DNA of 64,000 bases from Methylobacillus caricis (GCF_020532705.1 NZ_JAJAVD010000001.1:1240001-1304000), one strand, 5' to 3'. Shown: positions 40,078 to 49,909, counted from the stretch's first letter. Notes: generated by a model from the letters alone, not told the origin. Numbers and translations are program-made.

Positions 40078-41088
40078 ATGCGCTATCTGATTGTAATTGC
40101 AGGCTTGCTCGCATCTCAGCCCATTGCCGAGGCCTATGACAGGCAAAAGATGATAGAACCCTTTTTCTCTACCGTCATGGTCCGTGGATACCGTGCTGAC
40201 GGCGGCCTCGGCTATGGGTCGGGCATTGTAGTGGCCAGCAACAAGGTGCTCACCAATTGCCATATTTTCCGCGAAACTGGCCGCCCGTGGGTTTCTCGTG
40301 GCGAGGATGTCTACGAAGTAGAGTCCGTACAAGCTGACCGCTGGCATGACCTGTGCCTATTAAAAACGGCTGAGCTACCTTTCAAGCCGGTTCAAATTGG
40401 CGAAAGCAATCACCTGAAAAAAGGTCAGGAAGTCACATCCATCGGCCACTCTAATGGTGTAGCCTCCCCTATGGTCTCGGTTGGCAGCATCAAATCTATT
40501 TACAGCATGGATCAGGGAAACATCATTCGCAGCTCTGCCAAATTCTCGCTTGGCGCCAGCGGCAGTGGCCTTTACGACATGGATGGCAAGCTGATTGGCA
40601 TCAATACCTTTAAAACTATCGGTCGGCAGGCTTATTACTATGCCATGCCTGTCGAGTGGTTAACCCTCCTGCAACAACGCGAACCGGAAACCCAATTCCC
40701 TTTAGCCGGACAGGCACTTTGGGAGGCAAGCGAACAGTCCAGGCTGTATTTCCTGCTGATTGCCATTCCGGAACTGAAGAAAGACTGGCAGGCCATGGCA
40801 GACATTGCCTCGCGCTGGACCCAAGTAGAATCCGATAGCAGCGAGGCCTGGTATGAATTGGGCTACGCCCAGGAACAGCTCAGCCATCTTAATATGGCTG
40901 AAGAGTCTTATAAGCGTGCAATAGCACTGGATGAATACAATACGGATGCTCTCTTTCGCTTGGGGATAATTGCCTCTCGGCATGGGGATAAATTAGCAGC
41001 CGATCAGATTGAAGAAAGTCTGGGTAAAATCAGTGAAAATCTGGCAGCCGAATTCCGTAAAGCCATTGCCTGCACTGGAGCATGTTGA
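40078..41088 (+). CDS. periplasmic trypsin-like serine protease with TPR repeats
   Basis: From ATG 40078, which has GGAGG just upstream, the protein is 336 aa with a signal peptide ending near IAEA|YD (residue 19). The serine protease domain shows His62 in LTNCHIF, Asp91 in WHDLCLL and Ser163 in LGASGSGLYD, a complete triad of the DegP/trypsin-like fold. There is no PDZ domain. Instead, the C-terminal part (about 235-315) has helical TPR-like units such as AWYELGYAQEQLSHLNMAEE. The TPRs may recruit substrate or partner proteins. The gene is monocistronic. An earlier ATG at 40012 would put 22 residues before the signal and is unlikely. Target unknown. Confidence 0.82.
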   Translation: MRYLIVIAGLLASQPIAEAYDRQKMIEPFFSTVMVRGYRADGGLGYGSGIVVASNKVLTNCHIFRETGRPWVSRGEDVYEVESVQADRWHDLCLLKTAELPFKPVQIGESNHLKKGQEVTSIGHSNGVASPMVSVGSIKSIYSMDQGNIIRSSAKFSLGASGSGLYDMDGKLIGINTFKTIGRQAYYYAMPVEWLTLLQQREPETQFPLAGQALWEASEQSRLYFLLIAIPELKKDWQAMADIASRWTQVESDSSEAWYELGYAQEQLSHLNMAEESYKRAIALDEYNTDALFRLGIIASRHGDKLAADQIEESLGKISENLAAEFRKAIACTGAC

Positions 41089-41222
41089 AAAAACGGCAGG
41101 CAATACTAAAAAAATGCCTGCTTACAGTGAATATCGCGTGCCGCCATATTTCGCAAGCAGAATAATATGAGTAAAATTAGGGTTTTGCCGTAGTCTCTAT
41201 AACCACTCATAGGATTTTGATC

Positions 41223-42416
41223 TTGGAACTCTCGCAGCGCGTTCAATCCATCAAGGAATCACCCACTCTTGCAGTCACTGCTCGTGCCGCAAAACTGAAA
41301 GCCGAAGGCCGCGACATTATCGGCTTGGGTGCAGGTGAGCCGGATTTTGACACCCCCCAGCATATCAAGGACGCTGCAAAAAAAGCCATAGACCAAGGCT
41401 TCACCAAATACACGCCTGTGGCGGGCATTCCAGGGTTGAAAAAAGCCATTGTCGCCAAATTCAAGAATGAAAATGGTTTTGACTATACCGACAAGGAAGT
41501 CATTGTTGGGGTCGGTGGCAAACAATGCATCTTCAATCTGGCATTGGCGGTACTCAATCCCGGAGATGAGGTGATCGTTCCCGCGCCTTACTGGGTGTCT
41601 TATGCAGATATTGCCCTAGTAGCTGGTGCAAAACCCGTGATTATTGAATGTGGGATCGAACAGGGCTTCAAACTCACTTCTGCACAACTGGAAGCGGCCA
41701 TCACGCCAAAAACCAAGTTGTTCATGATCAATTCTCCATCCAATCCAACGGGCGCGGTTTATACATTGGAAGAGCTGAAATCCCTGGGTGAAGTGCTCAA
41801 GAAGTACCCACATATCCTGGTAGCCACCGATGACATGTATGAACACGTCAACCTCACCGGTGACAAGTTCTACAATATCCTCAATGCCACTCCTGAGCTC
41901 AAGGATCGATGTATTGTGCTGAACGGCGTTTCCAAGGCCTATTCCATGACCGGCTGGCGTATTGGTTATGCTGCAGGCCCTTCCAAGATCATCAAGGCTA
42001 TGGAGATACTGCAATCGCAATCAACGTCCAACCCAACCTCCATCTCGCAAGTAGCAGCCCAGGCAGCTCTTGAAGGTCCACAGGAATGCATTACTCCCAT
42101 GCTGGAAGCCTTCCGTGAACGTCATGAATTTGTCGTGAATCGCTTCAATGAGATCAAGGGTTTGAAATGTATCAAGGCGGGTGGCGCATTTTATGCTTTC
42201 CCCGATGCACGCGAAGCCATCAACAACCTATTTGCAGCAGGCAAGATCAAGGAAACCACCGACCTGGCCCTTTCTGAATACCTGCTTGAACAAGAAGGTG
42301 TTGCCGTGGTACCAGGTTCTGCTTTCGGCGCTGAAGGTTACTTCCGCATTTCATTTGCTACCTCGATGGACAACCTTAAGAACGCGCTGGATCGTATTGC
42401 ACGGGCTCTTGCTTAA
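41223..42416 (+). CDS. aspC: pyridoxal-phosphate aspartate aminotransferase
   Basis: A class I aminotransferase producing aspartate from oxaloacetate and glutamate. The 397-aa protein begins (M)ELSQRVQSIKESPTLAVTAR, the usual start of the AspB/AspC-type I-gamma enzymes. It then has GLGAGEPDFDTPQHIK, INSPSNPTGAVY, the Lys-binding site NGVSKAYSMTGWRIGY, and the terminal Arg-bearing segment YFRISFATSMDNL. TTG 41223 is selected: AGGA lies eight bases before it, while the alternative TTG at 41217 is too close to that AGGA. Related enzymes can act as prephenate aminotransferase, so specificity is not fixed. Confidence 0.9.
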   Translation: MELSQRVQSIKESPTLAVTARAAKLKAEGRDIIGLGAGEPDFDTPQHIKDAAKKAIDQGFTKYTPVAGIPGLKKAIVAKFKNENGFDYTDKEVIVGVGGKQCIFNLALAVLNPGDEVIVPAPYWVSYADIALVAGAKPVIIECGIEQGFKLTSAQLEAAITPKTKLFMINSPSNPTGAVYTLEELKSLGEVLKKYPHILVATDDMYEHVNLTGDKFYNILNATPELKDRCIVLNGVSKAYSMTGWRIGYAAGPSKIIKAMEILQSQSTSNPTSISQVAAQAALEGPQECITPMLEAFRERHEFVVNRFNEIKGLKCIKAGGAFYAFPDAREAINNLFAAGKIKETTDLALSEYLLEQEGVAVVPGSAFGAEGYFRISFATSMDNLKNALDRIARALA

Positions 42417-42430
42417 GCAATACGGCCATA

Positions 42431-42454
42431 AAAAGCCTGCTGATGCAGGCTTTT
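42431..42454. terminator. bidirectional intrinsic terminator
   Basis: AAAAGCCTGC, loop TGAT and GCAGGCTTTT, then further T. It ends aspC and, in reverse, the autotransporter gene. Confidence 0.85.
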
Positions 42455-42482
42455 TATACTTCGCAGTAATTAATTGATACGG

Positions 42483-45400
42483 CTAGAACTGCCAACTTAG
42501 GCTAGCGCGCAAGCCATGGTCATCGGAATGTCTGGCCAACTGCCCCAAGTAAGAAAAAGTCAGGCTCAGGCTTCCGCTCATTGAAATATCGAGCCCGGCA
42601 TCCAGCATCAATGCATCCCGGCGGATCGGTACTCCAGCGATACCAAATGATTCGCCCCCATTGAAAGCAAGCTGAGTACGCCCATCAATATCACCGCTTG
42701 CTCGACGCCAGCCTAAAGATCCTCTCAAGATCGCGGTACTGGTGTCGCTTTTGCCAAGATAATGCGCTCCACGTAAACCAAGGGTTGTGAATGTCGTATC
42801 ACTACGCTGACTAATCCCGTGCAGGCCAGCCCCCTCTTTTTCATGGAAGCCATCGGTATGGAGGTTGACATAGGCTAAAGAAGCAAATGGCTCTAAAGAC
42901 AGGCGACCAGCATCCACTCGATAGCCCATTTCGGCAAAAACCTGAGCACTACGGCCCTCGTAACCGGCCTTGCTATTGACTGCCAGGCCAGGAAACACCA
43001 CGTTCCGTCTAGTATCGATATCATGCCAGCTATGAGCGACACCTAGTCGGAGGCCGACATTATTCCACTCGGTGCCGCCATAAGCACCTATATGGTAGCT
43101 GCGCACGCTTGCGGATGAATGCCTGCCATCTGCATCATAGCTACCATTGGCATAGCCAGCCAATGCGCCAGCTCGCCAATATTCTCCTATTTTGGCATCC
43201 GCTCCAAACAACAGTCCGCCAACACGGCGACTTATGCTTGCCGCATCACGGTTACCATCATCGTGTCCCCATTGGCCTATGGCCTGGGTCCAAGTTGTGT
43301 AGCGCTCATTTTCCACTGTGCTTCCATTGTCGGCTGCCGCCACAGAACCGAATGCCTGGCGCACGCGATCAATCGCCGCATTGCGTACAAAACGACTATC
43401 CTCCGTCATGAGATTGCGCACTGAGGCGTGAATTTCCCCCGAAAGCTGATCCAGCGCAGCAGCGCTATCCTGATGCTGCAATGCAGCATCAATAATACGA
43501 TTGCTGCCAGCAGCCAACAAAGCTCCTCCCAGTACAGCACGCTGGTTGCGCGTCAAGCTGGATTGCACACTACTGACTGCATCCTGATCAATGAACAAGC
43601 TGACCTCAACACTGTCAGCGTTATAAATCGTATCAAGACCAACCAAGCCTCCACCAGTCCAGGCACTGGAACCGAATGGCGTTCCCAAGCTGCCATCGGT
43701 GGTCAATATGGTATAACGATGGTTAAGCAGATAACCTCCATTGCCGTTTTCCTGAGTAACCTCCAGATTGATACCACCAAGATTGGAAACGCCCGTATCT
43801 GTGATATGTACAAGGTCAGACTGGCCTGACAGGTTGACCTCCGCAACGTACGTGCCGCTGAACCCAGCAACCGATCCGTAGGCCTGTGTACCAACCGAGT
43901 TACCAGGCCCGATGGTGCCATTGCCGCTCAATACCCCGCTAAAGATAAAATTGCCACCCAGTAGCGCACTATCACTCACCACGGCATTGCCATCGACCAA
44001 AATGGGGGTTGCGATTGTGCCACCATGGGTGATCGCCCCTTGACCAAGGCTAACATCGCCAAGGATATTTGTGGCCTCACTACGGCTGAATAGAATGAGA
44101 GAGTTCGTGGCGGTTAATCCGTTATCCAACCTCGTAGCTCCAGTAAAAGAAAGTGAGCTGCCATTAGCATTGACAGCGCCGCCGATAGTGGCATCACCTG
44201 TAATATTCAAGATGGACTGGCTACTCAGATTAACGTCACCGATGATATTGGTACTACTACTGTTAAACAGCAAAGTAGTACCTTGACTTGCAGAAACACC
44301 GCCGCCCACGGTAGTAGTCACCCCATTGAACTCCAATTGCGCATGAGATTCGGCACTCACATTGCTGCCTATGCTGGTTTCGCCACCAAAGACAAAACTG
44401 GCACCCTGACTCGCCACTGTCTCGGCAATGCTGGTAAACCCATCAAAGCGCACCATAGATCCGGTACCGGCGATGACACCTCCACCAATATCCGCGCCAT
44501 TTATAAAAGCAATCGTGGCCGCCTCGCCGCCACTGATATTGCCGTCTATATGGCCGCCATCGGTATCAATCAAGATAGCTCCATCACTAGCAATCAAATC
44601 ATTAAGACCTCGTACAACGCCTATCCATTGTGCCCCTGTACCAATAGTCAGATTGGTTTGGCCACTACGGCCCGACTCCAGCCCATCGAGATCAACCACA
44701 TCCCCACGAGATACCGAACCGCTAGCCAAAGTGAGGTTGATGGTACCATCCATACCATCCTCATTACGATTAACCTGAAGCAGAACACCGTTATTCCGAG
44801 TCAGGCTTGTTCCCGTTCCAATCAAGATATTCTGGATCTGACCTGCCTCAGTCAAATCAGATAGTATGGAAGCTCCATGAGCATTCACGTCCGTATCGCT
44901 CAAGATCACACCGGCATTATTCAATAGGTAAATTCCCGCACCCTGCTGCGATGTGATGGATGAAGAGGTTATTTCAAGCTGACCCCCAGCTGTGGAAAAA
45001 GCAGCTGCCGCATTCTCCCCATGAACAATTAACATGGAATTGTGTAGTTGCACCTCTCCATCCAACATGGCTGAAGCTCCATGTGCGTCCTGACCAAATG
45101 TCGAAATACTTCCCTGCTCGAATACCACCTTGCCGCCAATACCATCGAACCACCCAGCAGAAATACCAAATGCCCTTTCACCAGTGGTTTCGACTGTCAA
45201 GTCACTGGTATTGATTAGGGATTGCGCTCCGCTGGCTTGAACAGCAACCGCATCGTTACCTGAAGTACGGATCAACCCATCAGCAATATCAAGCATGCCT
45301 CCATTGTAAGCATAGAGGCCTCGACCAATTCCGCCACTGGTAATGACCTGTACCTCGCTCGCATGAACAAGGGCTCCCTGGTTTTGAGCGAACAAGCCAT

Positions 45401-47369
45401 AAGAATTTTGTCCTGCAGTGGTTACCGTACCGCCGTGAATATTGATCGTAGTCTCCAGGCTGGCAAAACTGCCACTGGTGGCAGCCCAAGCCAATAACCC
45501 ATGGGAATTGACACCTTCGGTGGAAATGTTGGTGCCGTTGGTGGTTACATTGCCCCCTTGGTCTGAGCGTATTCCGTAAGTGCGATCTTCCCCTGTCATC
45601 AAAATATCGCCGCCATCCAAAGTAATTCTGGCACCCTGCGACGCTGCGACCCCCACCGCTGCATCACTGCCGTTAGTGCCAGTCCCGTTGACATTAATGA
45701 CTGTATTGCCCACCGTGATACCGGAACCTGTGCCCGTTGCATTCAGCCCTCTTCCATATGCATCAGTATTGGTTTGGTTCACCAATACACTCTCCAGCAC
45801 AACCTGCCCCCCATTGCTTGCATGGACTCCATATGCTTTGCTGCCTGCTACCGTGATACTGGAGCCTGTGGCCTTGGCCAGGCTACCGACCCCATCGGAG
45901 ACAATTCCATGCCCAGCCTGTCCCTGAGTGAATATCTCACTGTCATTGAGATTGGCCTGCCCGCCAGTATTGGCGACGATGCCGGCTCCACCATTGCCCA
46001 AGGCATGCAACTCAACTCCCTCGCCATCATATGTACCTTCGGAAATGGCAGTTACGGCATTACCTGTACCCGCATTAGTCACTGAGCCACCATGCATCAC
46101 AATGCTGCTGGCATCAGACTTTACCACTGCACCTGCAATCCCATTGACCGTCCCGCTGAACTGGCTGTCAATAAGCAATGCAGCAGCATTGTCGACCGCT
46201 TCCAGAAAACCGTTAGTCACTTGCCAGCTGCCTCCAAGCGATGCCTCGGCCAAACGGATATTGCCACCAACAAGAATGGGCCGGGCCTTGGTACCACCAA
46301 CAGCAGTCGAACCATTCTCCAGTTCGACATTGCCATGAATAACAGCCAACTGATCAGGATCGGTGAAGGTGTAAGTTGCATTGCTGCCAATAAGGCTGCC
46401 AGTGATGGTCACGCTACCAGCAAAATCTGCTGCAGCGCGCCCGTCCACTCCTTCGGCAAGCAAGCTGCCAGAGATTGTGGCTCCTGCTTGCACCTTGGCA
46501 GTGGCCCCAGCCTCAATCATGAGATCCCCGGTTATGTCCCCAATAACCTCTCCATTGGTATGTATTTTCCCAGCAAGTAGGCGAGACCAGTAACTATCAA
46601 ATACCGTCTCGCCGTTATTTCTGGCCTTAAGATACATTGCCCAGAATTGTGATGGCTCGCCACTTGCTGTTGCAGGCGGATTCCATGAATAGACAAGCGC
46701 CCCGTTGAAGTAGTACTCAACCTTATTTTGTTCGGGCAGCAACCTCATATCCATACTATTCCAGCCATCATATTTGACAAGGCCGGCTGTCTCGGCAAGA
46801 TCAATCCAACTTCCATCATCCCACACCTGCAAATGGCCGCTTCCATCCTGGTTGTTAAAATGAATAATAGGAAATGCTGCTTCACTATTAATATAGTTAT
46901 CCTCAACCACAACCGACTCGGGCATGGCGCTCCCCCACAAACCTGTATTGATATAGTCCGTGGCAGTCCCACTTTGCCAATCAGCCTCTATCCACAGATC
47001 ACCACGCAAAAATGAGGCCCCTGCTGGCACGAGTGTTCTTTGAGAATAGCCTTGCCAGTTATTGAAGGAATCAGGCATGGCCGGAGGATTTATCTCCAGT
47101 TTCAGTGCATCGCGCCCCTGCCATTCAACAAGCTGCAGCCCTGGGCTACCTCCCCTATCTTTAACCCAACTTGCAGGGTTCATATCGACTGCATACGGCG
47201 TATACACAATGGATTCGGCCAATACATCCTCGCTCATCATCGCCACTCCAGCCAATGCTACGAGAACTTTGATGTTCAATGCCGACCTGCTGCTACCTCG
47301 GGCAGACTCAGGCACCACTTGATACATCTGTCTCACGGCACTCCATATGGTTTTGTAAGCACGGTTCAT
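42483..47369 (-). CDS. autotransporter (type Va) with ESPR signal and lectin-like N-terminal domain
   Basis: A 1628-aa surface protein. The start has an extended signal peptide (MNRAYKTIWSAVRQMYQVV, then a hydrophobic core near 30-48), the ESPR form of large autotransporters. Residues about 50-270 look like a jelly-roll carbohydrate-binding or lectin-like domain (PIIHFNNQDGSGHLQVWDDG, MYLKARNNGETVFDSYWSR). A long right-handed beta-helix follows (about 270-1330) with irregular Gly/Ser/Thr/Asn-rich turns such as YGLFAQNQGALVH. The last 265 residues are the beta-barrel translocator, ending ASLSWQF with the terminal Phe typical of BAM substrates. AGGGGAGA precedes the ATG. It may mediate adhesion; no protease motif was seen. 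Confidence 0.9.
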   Translation of the reverse strand: MNRAYKTIWSAVRQMYQVVPESARGSSRSALNIKVLVALAGVAMMSEDVLAESIVYTPYAVDMNPASWVKDRGGSPGLQLVEWQGRDALKLEINPPAMPDSFNNWQGYSQRTLVPAGASFLRGDLWIEADWQSGTATDYINTGLWGSAMPESVVVEDNYINSEAAFPIIHFNNQDGSGHLQVWDDGSWIDLAETAGLVKYDGWNSMDMRLLPEQNKVEYYFNGALVYSWNPPATASGEPSQFWAMYLKARNNGETVFDSYWSRLLAGKIHTNGEVIGDITGDLMIEAGATAKVQAGATISGSLLAEGVDGRAAADFAGSVTITGSLIGSNATYTFTDPDQLAVIHGNVELENGSTAVGGTKARPILVGGNIRLAEASLGGSWQVTNGFLEAVDNAAALLIDSQFSGTVNGIAGAVVKSDASSIVMHGGSVTNAGTGNAVTAISEGTYDGEGVELHALGNGGAGIVANTGGQANLNDSEIFTQGQAGHGIVSDGVGSLAKATGSSITVAGSKAYGVHASNGGQVVLESVLVNQTNTDAYGRGLNATGTGSGITVGNTVINVNGTGTNGSDAAVGVAASQGARITLDGGDILMTGEDRTYGIRSDQGGNVTTNGTNISTEGVNSHGLLAWAATSGSFASLETTINIHGGTVTTAGQNSYGLFAQNQGALVHASEVQVITSGGIGRGLYAYNGGMLDIADGLIRTSGNDAVAVQASGAQSLINTSDLTVETTGERAFGISAGWFDGIGGKVVFEQGSISTFGQDAHGASAMLDGEVQLHNSMLIVHGENAAAAFSTAGGQLEITSSSITSQQGAGIYLLNNAGVILSDTDVNAHGASILSDLTEAGQIQNILIGTGTSLTRNNGVLLQVNRNEDGMDGTINLTLASGSVSRGDVVDLDGLESGRSGQTNLTIGTGAQWIGVVRGLNDLIASDGAILIDTDGGHIDGNISGGEAATIAFINGADIGGGVIAGTGSMVRFDGFTSIAETVASQGASFVFGGETSIGSNVSAESHAQLEFNGVTTTVGGGVSASQGTTLLFNSSSTNIIGDVNLSSQSILNITGDATIGGAVNANGSSLSFTGATRLDNGLTATNSLILFSRSEATNILGDVSLGQGAITHGGTIATPILVDGNAVVSDSALLGGNFIFSGVLSGNGTIGPGNSVGTQAYGSVAGFSGTYVAEVNLSGQSDLVHITDTGVSNLGGINLEVTQENGNGGYLLNHRYTILTTDGSLGTPFGSSAWTGGGLVGLDTIYNADSVEVSLFIDQDAVSSVQSSLTRNQRAVLGGALLAAGSNRIIDAALQHQDSAAALDQLSGEIHASVRNLMTEDSRFVRNAAIDRVRQAFGSVAAADNGSTVENERYTTWTQAIGQWGHDDGNRDAASISRRVGGLLFGADAKIGEYWRAGALAGYANGSYDADGRHSSASVRSYHIGAYGGTEWNNVGLRLGVAHSWHDIDTRRNVVFPGLAVNSKAGYEGRSAQVFAEMGYRVDAGRLSLEPFASLAYVNLHTDGFHEKEGAGLHGISQRSDTTFTTLGLRGAHYLGKSDTSTAILRGSLGWRRASGDIDGRTQLAFNGGESFGIAGVPIRRDALMLDAGLDISMSGSLSLTFSYLGQLARHSDDHGLRASLSWQF

Positions 47370-47414
47370 CCAAATCTCCCCTATTTTTATTGATGAAAAA
47401 CTCTTGTAGTGAAA

Positions 47415-49148
47415 CTATTGAAATGGCCTATCTATTTGAGACGGCAGCTTTTGTGAGGGGTGATAAAGTTGGGAAACAGGGGGATTGTGAAGCGTCTGGG
47501 TAAAAACATCTTCAGGCATAGGCTTGTGGAAATAAAAGCCCTGCACCAAATAGCAACCGCTCTTTAGCAACACATTTAATTGGGCTTCGGTTTCCACCCC
47601 CTCAGCGATTACTCTCAGCCCCAGTCGATGAGCTATGGACAAAATGCCATCCGCTATTGCCGCACTGTTTTGGTCCGAGGTAATGTCTCGGATGAAGGAC
47701 TTATCAATTTTGATGGAGTCAATTGGCAGACGGTTGATGTAGCAAAGATTGGAGTATCCGGTACCGAAGTCGTCAAGCGAAATATGCACACCAAGCTGTC
47801 TCAGCTCCATCATGATGCAAATGACCTCATCAATATCTTCCAAGAGCAGGCTTTCCGTAATTTCCAACTCCAGGCAGTCAGCCGGAACCCCTGTTTCACG
47901 CAGGATTCCGTTGACGATGGAAGGGAAATGCTTTTCACGGAATTGCCTGGCTGAAATATTGACGGAGAGGCGCTCAAGCTTCAGGCCTTGTGCAGTCCAT
48001 ACACAAAAACGCTTGCAAGCCTGGCGCAGCGTCCATACTCCAATGGGTAAAATCAGGCCGCTTTCTTCGGCAATGGGAATGAAGCGGTCTGGCGGAACAA
48101 AGCCTTTTTCCGGGTGATACCACCTTAATAAAGTTTCCGCTCCGACAATCTTTCCCTGCCTGACGTCAATTTGGGGCTGGAAATACACACTGAGCTCATT
48201 GCGCTCCAGAGCTCTATGCAAGGCAGCCTCAAGAAATATCCGCTCTCTCTCGCTGCCAATGGCCTGCTCTGAATATACGTAGATACCATTGCTGTTATGG
48301 CCACGTCGCAAAGACAAAGCGAAAGCAGCATTGCAAAGCAACTCTCGGCTCTCCTCCCCATGCCACGGATAGACAGAAACACCAATACTGCAAGACAAAA
48401 TCACCTCGCCACTATCAACCTGGAAAGGCTTGGAAAAAACATCTCTGATCTCGTCCGCAGCCTTGCAAACACCAGCATCGACATCATCATAGCTAGTCCG
48501 CAATACAGCAAATTCATCTCGCTCAAGATGAGCCACAGGCATACGATCATTAAGGCGAACAGCAATCTCATTTAGCAGAGTATTCGCATGCACGCCGCCC
48601 AGCATTTCTGCGGTATGCTCAAAACGGTCAAGTCGGAGAACCAGCACGGCAACCTTTCTCAAAGGATGCCTTTTGGCATAGGAAACAAATTGAGTAAGAT
48701 GCTCTACAAAAAGAACTTTTCTTGGCAAGCCAGTGACAAGGTCGTAAAGTTGATTGGATTCATGGTCAAATGAAGTGTCATTCCCCGGCCCTGGTCCCGA
48801 GAATAATTGAGATGGTGCCATTTGATATTGATTGCGCGATTTACTGGCAATGCTAACATTGACCTTATGTCTCGAAGGCCGGCCAAAATTGCGCTCACCT
48901 CTTCCACTCTTGGGTGTGCCATCTAGGTGGTAACGGCTCGGCCATATGATTTGTGGAGCAAGACCAAGGTGCTCGGCTATCAGACGTTCATAGCGAGGGC
49001 AAGGACTATAGAGGGCATTGCTTAAAGTTGTACGTGAAAGACCATAACGCCTGGACAACTCTTGGAGGTTTGTCTGCGTTTTGCGTACAGCCGCAATGAT
49101 ATCTGCACGATGCCAATCTTTAGTTGTTAAATTTTTTTCATCTTTCAT
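47415..49148 (-). CDS. Ner-like HTH fused to degenerate GGDEF and EAL domains
   Basis: The 577-aa protein has three parts. Residues 10-72 (DWHRADIIAAVRKTQ through IIWPSRY) match the Ner DNA-binding domain of phage Mu closely. A linker (75-135) precedes a GGDEF domain (135-300) in which the signature is LERDEF (208-213), lacking GG, so diguanylate cyclase activity is doubtful. The EAL domain (305-560) keeps the expected catalytic set: Glu338 in ETLLRW, Asn397, Glu429, Asp459-Asp460 in DDFGTG, Lys480, Glu516 and Gln536. A c-di-GMP phosphodiesterase acting as or on a DNA-binding regulator is inferred. It lies 45 bases upstream of the autotransporter and could be cotranscribed with it. Confidence 0.9.
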   Translation of the reverse strand: MKDEKNLTTKDWHRADIIAAVRKTQTNLQELSRRYGLSRTTLSNALYSPCPRYERLIAEHLGLAPQIIWPSRYHLDGTPKSGRGERNFGRPSRHKVNVSIASKSRNQYQMAPSQLFSGPGPGNDTSFDHESNQLYDLVTGLPRKVLFVEHLTQFVSYAKRHPLRKVAVLVLRLDRFEHTAEMLGGVHANTLLNEIAVRLNDRMPVAHLERDEFAVLRTSYDDVDAGVCKAADEIRDVFSKPFQVDSGEVILSCSIGVSVYPWHGEESRELLCNAAFALSLRRGHNSNGIYVYSEQAIGSERERIFLEAALHRALERNELSVYFQPQIDVRQGKIVGAETLLRWYHPEKGFVPPDRFIPIAEESGLILPIGVWTLRQACKRFCVWTAQGLKLERLSVNISARQFREKHFPSIVNGILRETGVPADCLELEITESLLLEDIDEVICIMMELRQLGVHISLDDFGTGYSNLCYINRLPIDSIKIDKSFIRDITSDQNSAAIADGILSIAHRLGLRVIAEGVETEAQLNVLLKSGCYLVQGFYFHKPMPEDVFTQTLHNPPVSQLYHPSQKLPSQIDRPFQ

Positions 49149-49161
49149 GGCGACTTGTTGT

Positions 49162-49344
49162 TAAACATCCAAACCTAATGAAGATGAATCATTAAAAAAC
49201 ATCCGAATTAGGATGTCAATAGGTCAAATTATTGCATTTCGATAATAACAATGGAGTATAAATTGGCTTTTCAATTTAAAATCAAGCACTTTTATATAAA
49301 ATCCAACGCCTCAAATAGATCCGAGTTTTTAATATAAATCGGAT
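49162..49344. promoter_or_regulatory. operator-like repeats between the Ner-GGDEF-EAL gene and the CI-like gene
   Basis: The divergent region holds CATCC...GGATG (inverted, 49200-49215) and a further AACATCC at 49164-49170. An inverted pair ATCCGA/TCGGAT (49319-49324 and 49339-49344) overlaps the start codon of the rightward gene. The shared ATCCGA core suggests one regulator binding several sites; the two flanking HTH proteins are candidates. Confidence 0.5.
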
Positions 49345-49849
49345 GAACGGGATTTCAAAGAAGTTGCTCAGGGTAATTGGCGGTCAATCAGCAAAATCCT
49401 GGGCCGAAAAAAATGGCTTACCGGTTCAAACCGTGCATGAATGGATCAAGCACGACAGAATGCCCCGGGGGGCCAATCTTCAATTGCTGATTAATGTCAC
49501 TGGTATCCCGAAAGAGTGGTGGGTATCCGACAATGATTCATTGCCGATAGAAACTCTGGCGAATGATCATTCAAAAGAAAGCGAAAAAACTCCGCCAGCA
49601 ATTAACAAGGAGCTATTCAACACTTGCCTGGACGCATGCCAGTCGATCTATGGCACCATGTTCACCTCATCCCTGGTTTCTAGACAAGTCGATTATGTTG
49701 CTGATTGCTATAACATATTAGTTGAAATGACCAGCAACAATCCAAACGATCCGAATGCTACAGAACCACTATCAAAGGAAGACTTTATCCATCTTCTGAC
49801 GATTTCAGTCAAATTGGGAAGGCTGCATGCTTTTGCTCAAATTAAATAA
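49343..49849 (+). CDS. CI/phage repressor-like helix-turn-helix protein
   Basis: A 168-aa cytoplasmic protein. The first 55 residues (IGGQSAKSWAEKNGLPVQTV, HEWIKHDRMPRGANLQLLIN, TGIPKEWW) match the pattern of phage CI-type repressor HTH domains, in which a short motif of this kind is followed by a sentence-like Leu-rich helix. The remaining 110 residues (LFNTCLDACQSIYGTMFTSS...) are predicted helical with no recognisable domain; no LexA-type peptidase motif is seen. It is divergent from the Ner-GGDEF-EAL gene, reminiscent of the c/ner layout in Mu-like phages. It may be a domesticated phage repressor controlling this locus; that is inference. Confidence 0.65.
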   Translation: MNGISKKLLRVIGGQSAKSWAEKNGLPVQTVHEWIKHDRMPRGANLQLLINVTGIPKEWWVSDNDSLPIETLANDHSKESEKTPPAINKELFNTCLDACQSIYGTMFTSSLVSRQVDYVADCYNILVEMTSNNPNDPNATEPLSKEDFIHLLTISVKLGRLHAFAQIK

Positions 49850-49909
49850 TTTTTCACGCTTTTCACAAAAAAGTAGAATATCTCGTAGGAAATAAGACAA
49901 TCAATTAAG

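Noticed and set aside
41096..41121. GCAGGCA/TGCCTGC hairpin after the protease gene as a terminator
   Set aside because: No T tract follows, and the loop is long and A-rich; may still be a pause site.
43400..46600. Repeated sequence in the autotransporter gene considered as a CRISPR or tandem repeat
   Set aside because: Repeats are at the protein level only (beta-helix turns), irregular in length, without spacers.
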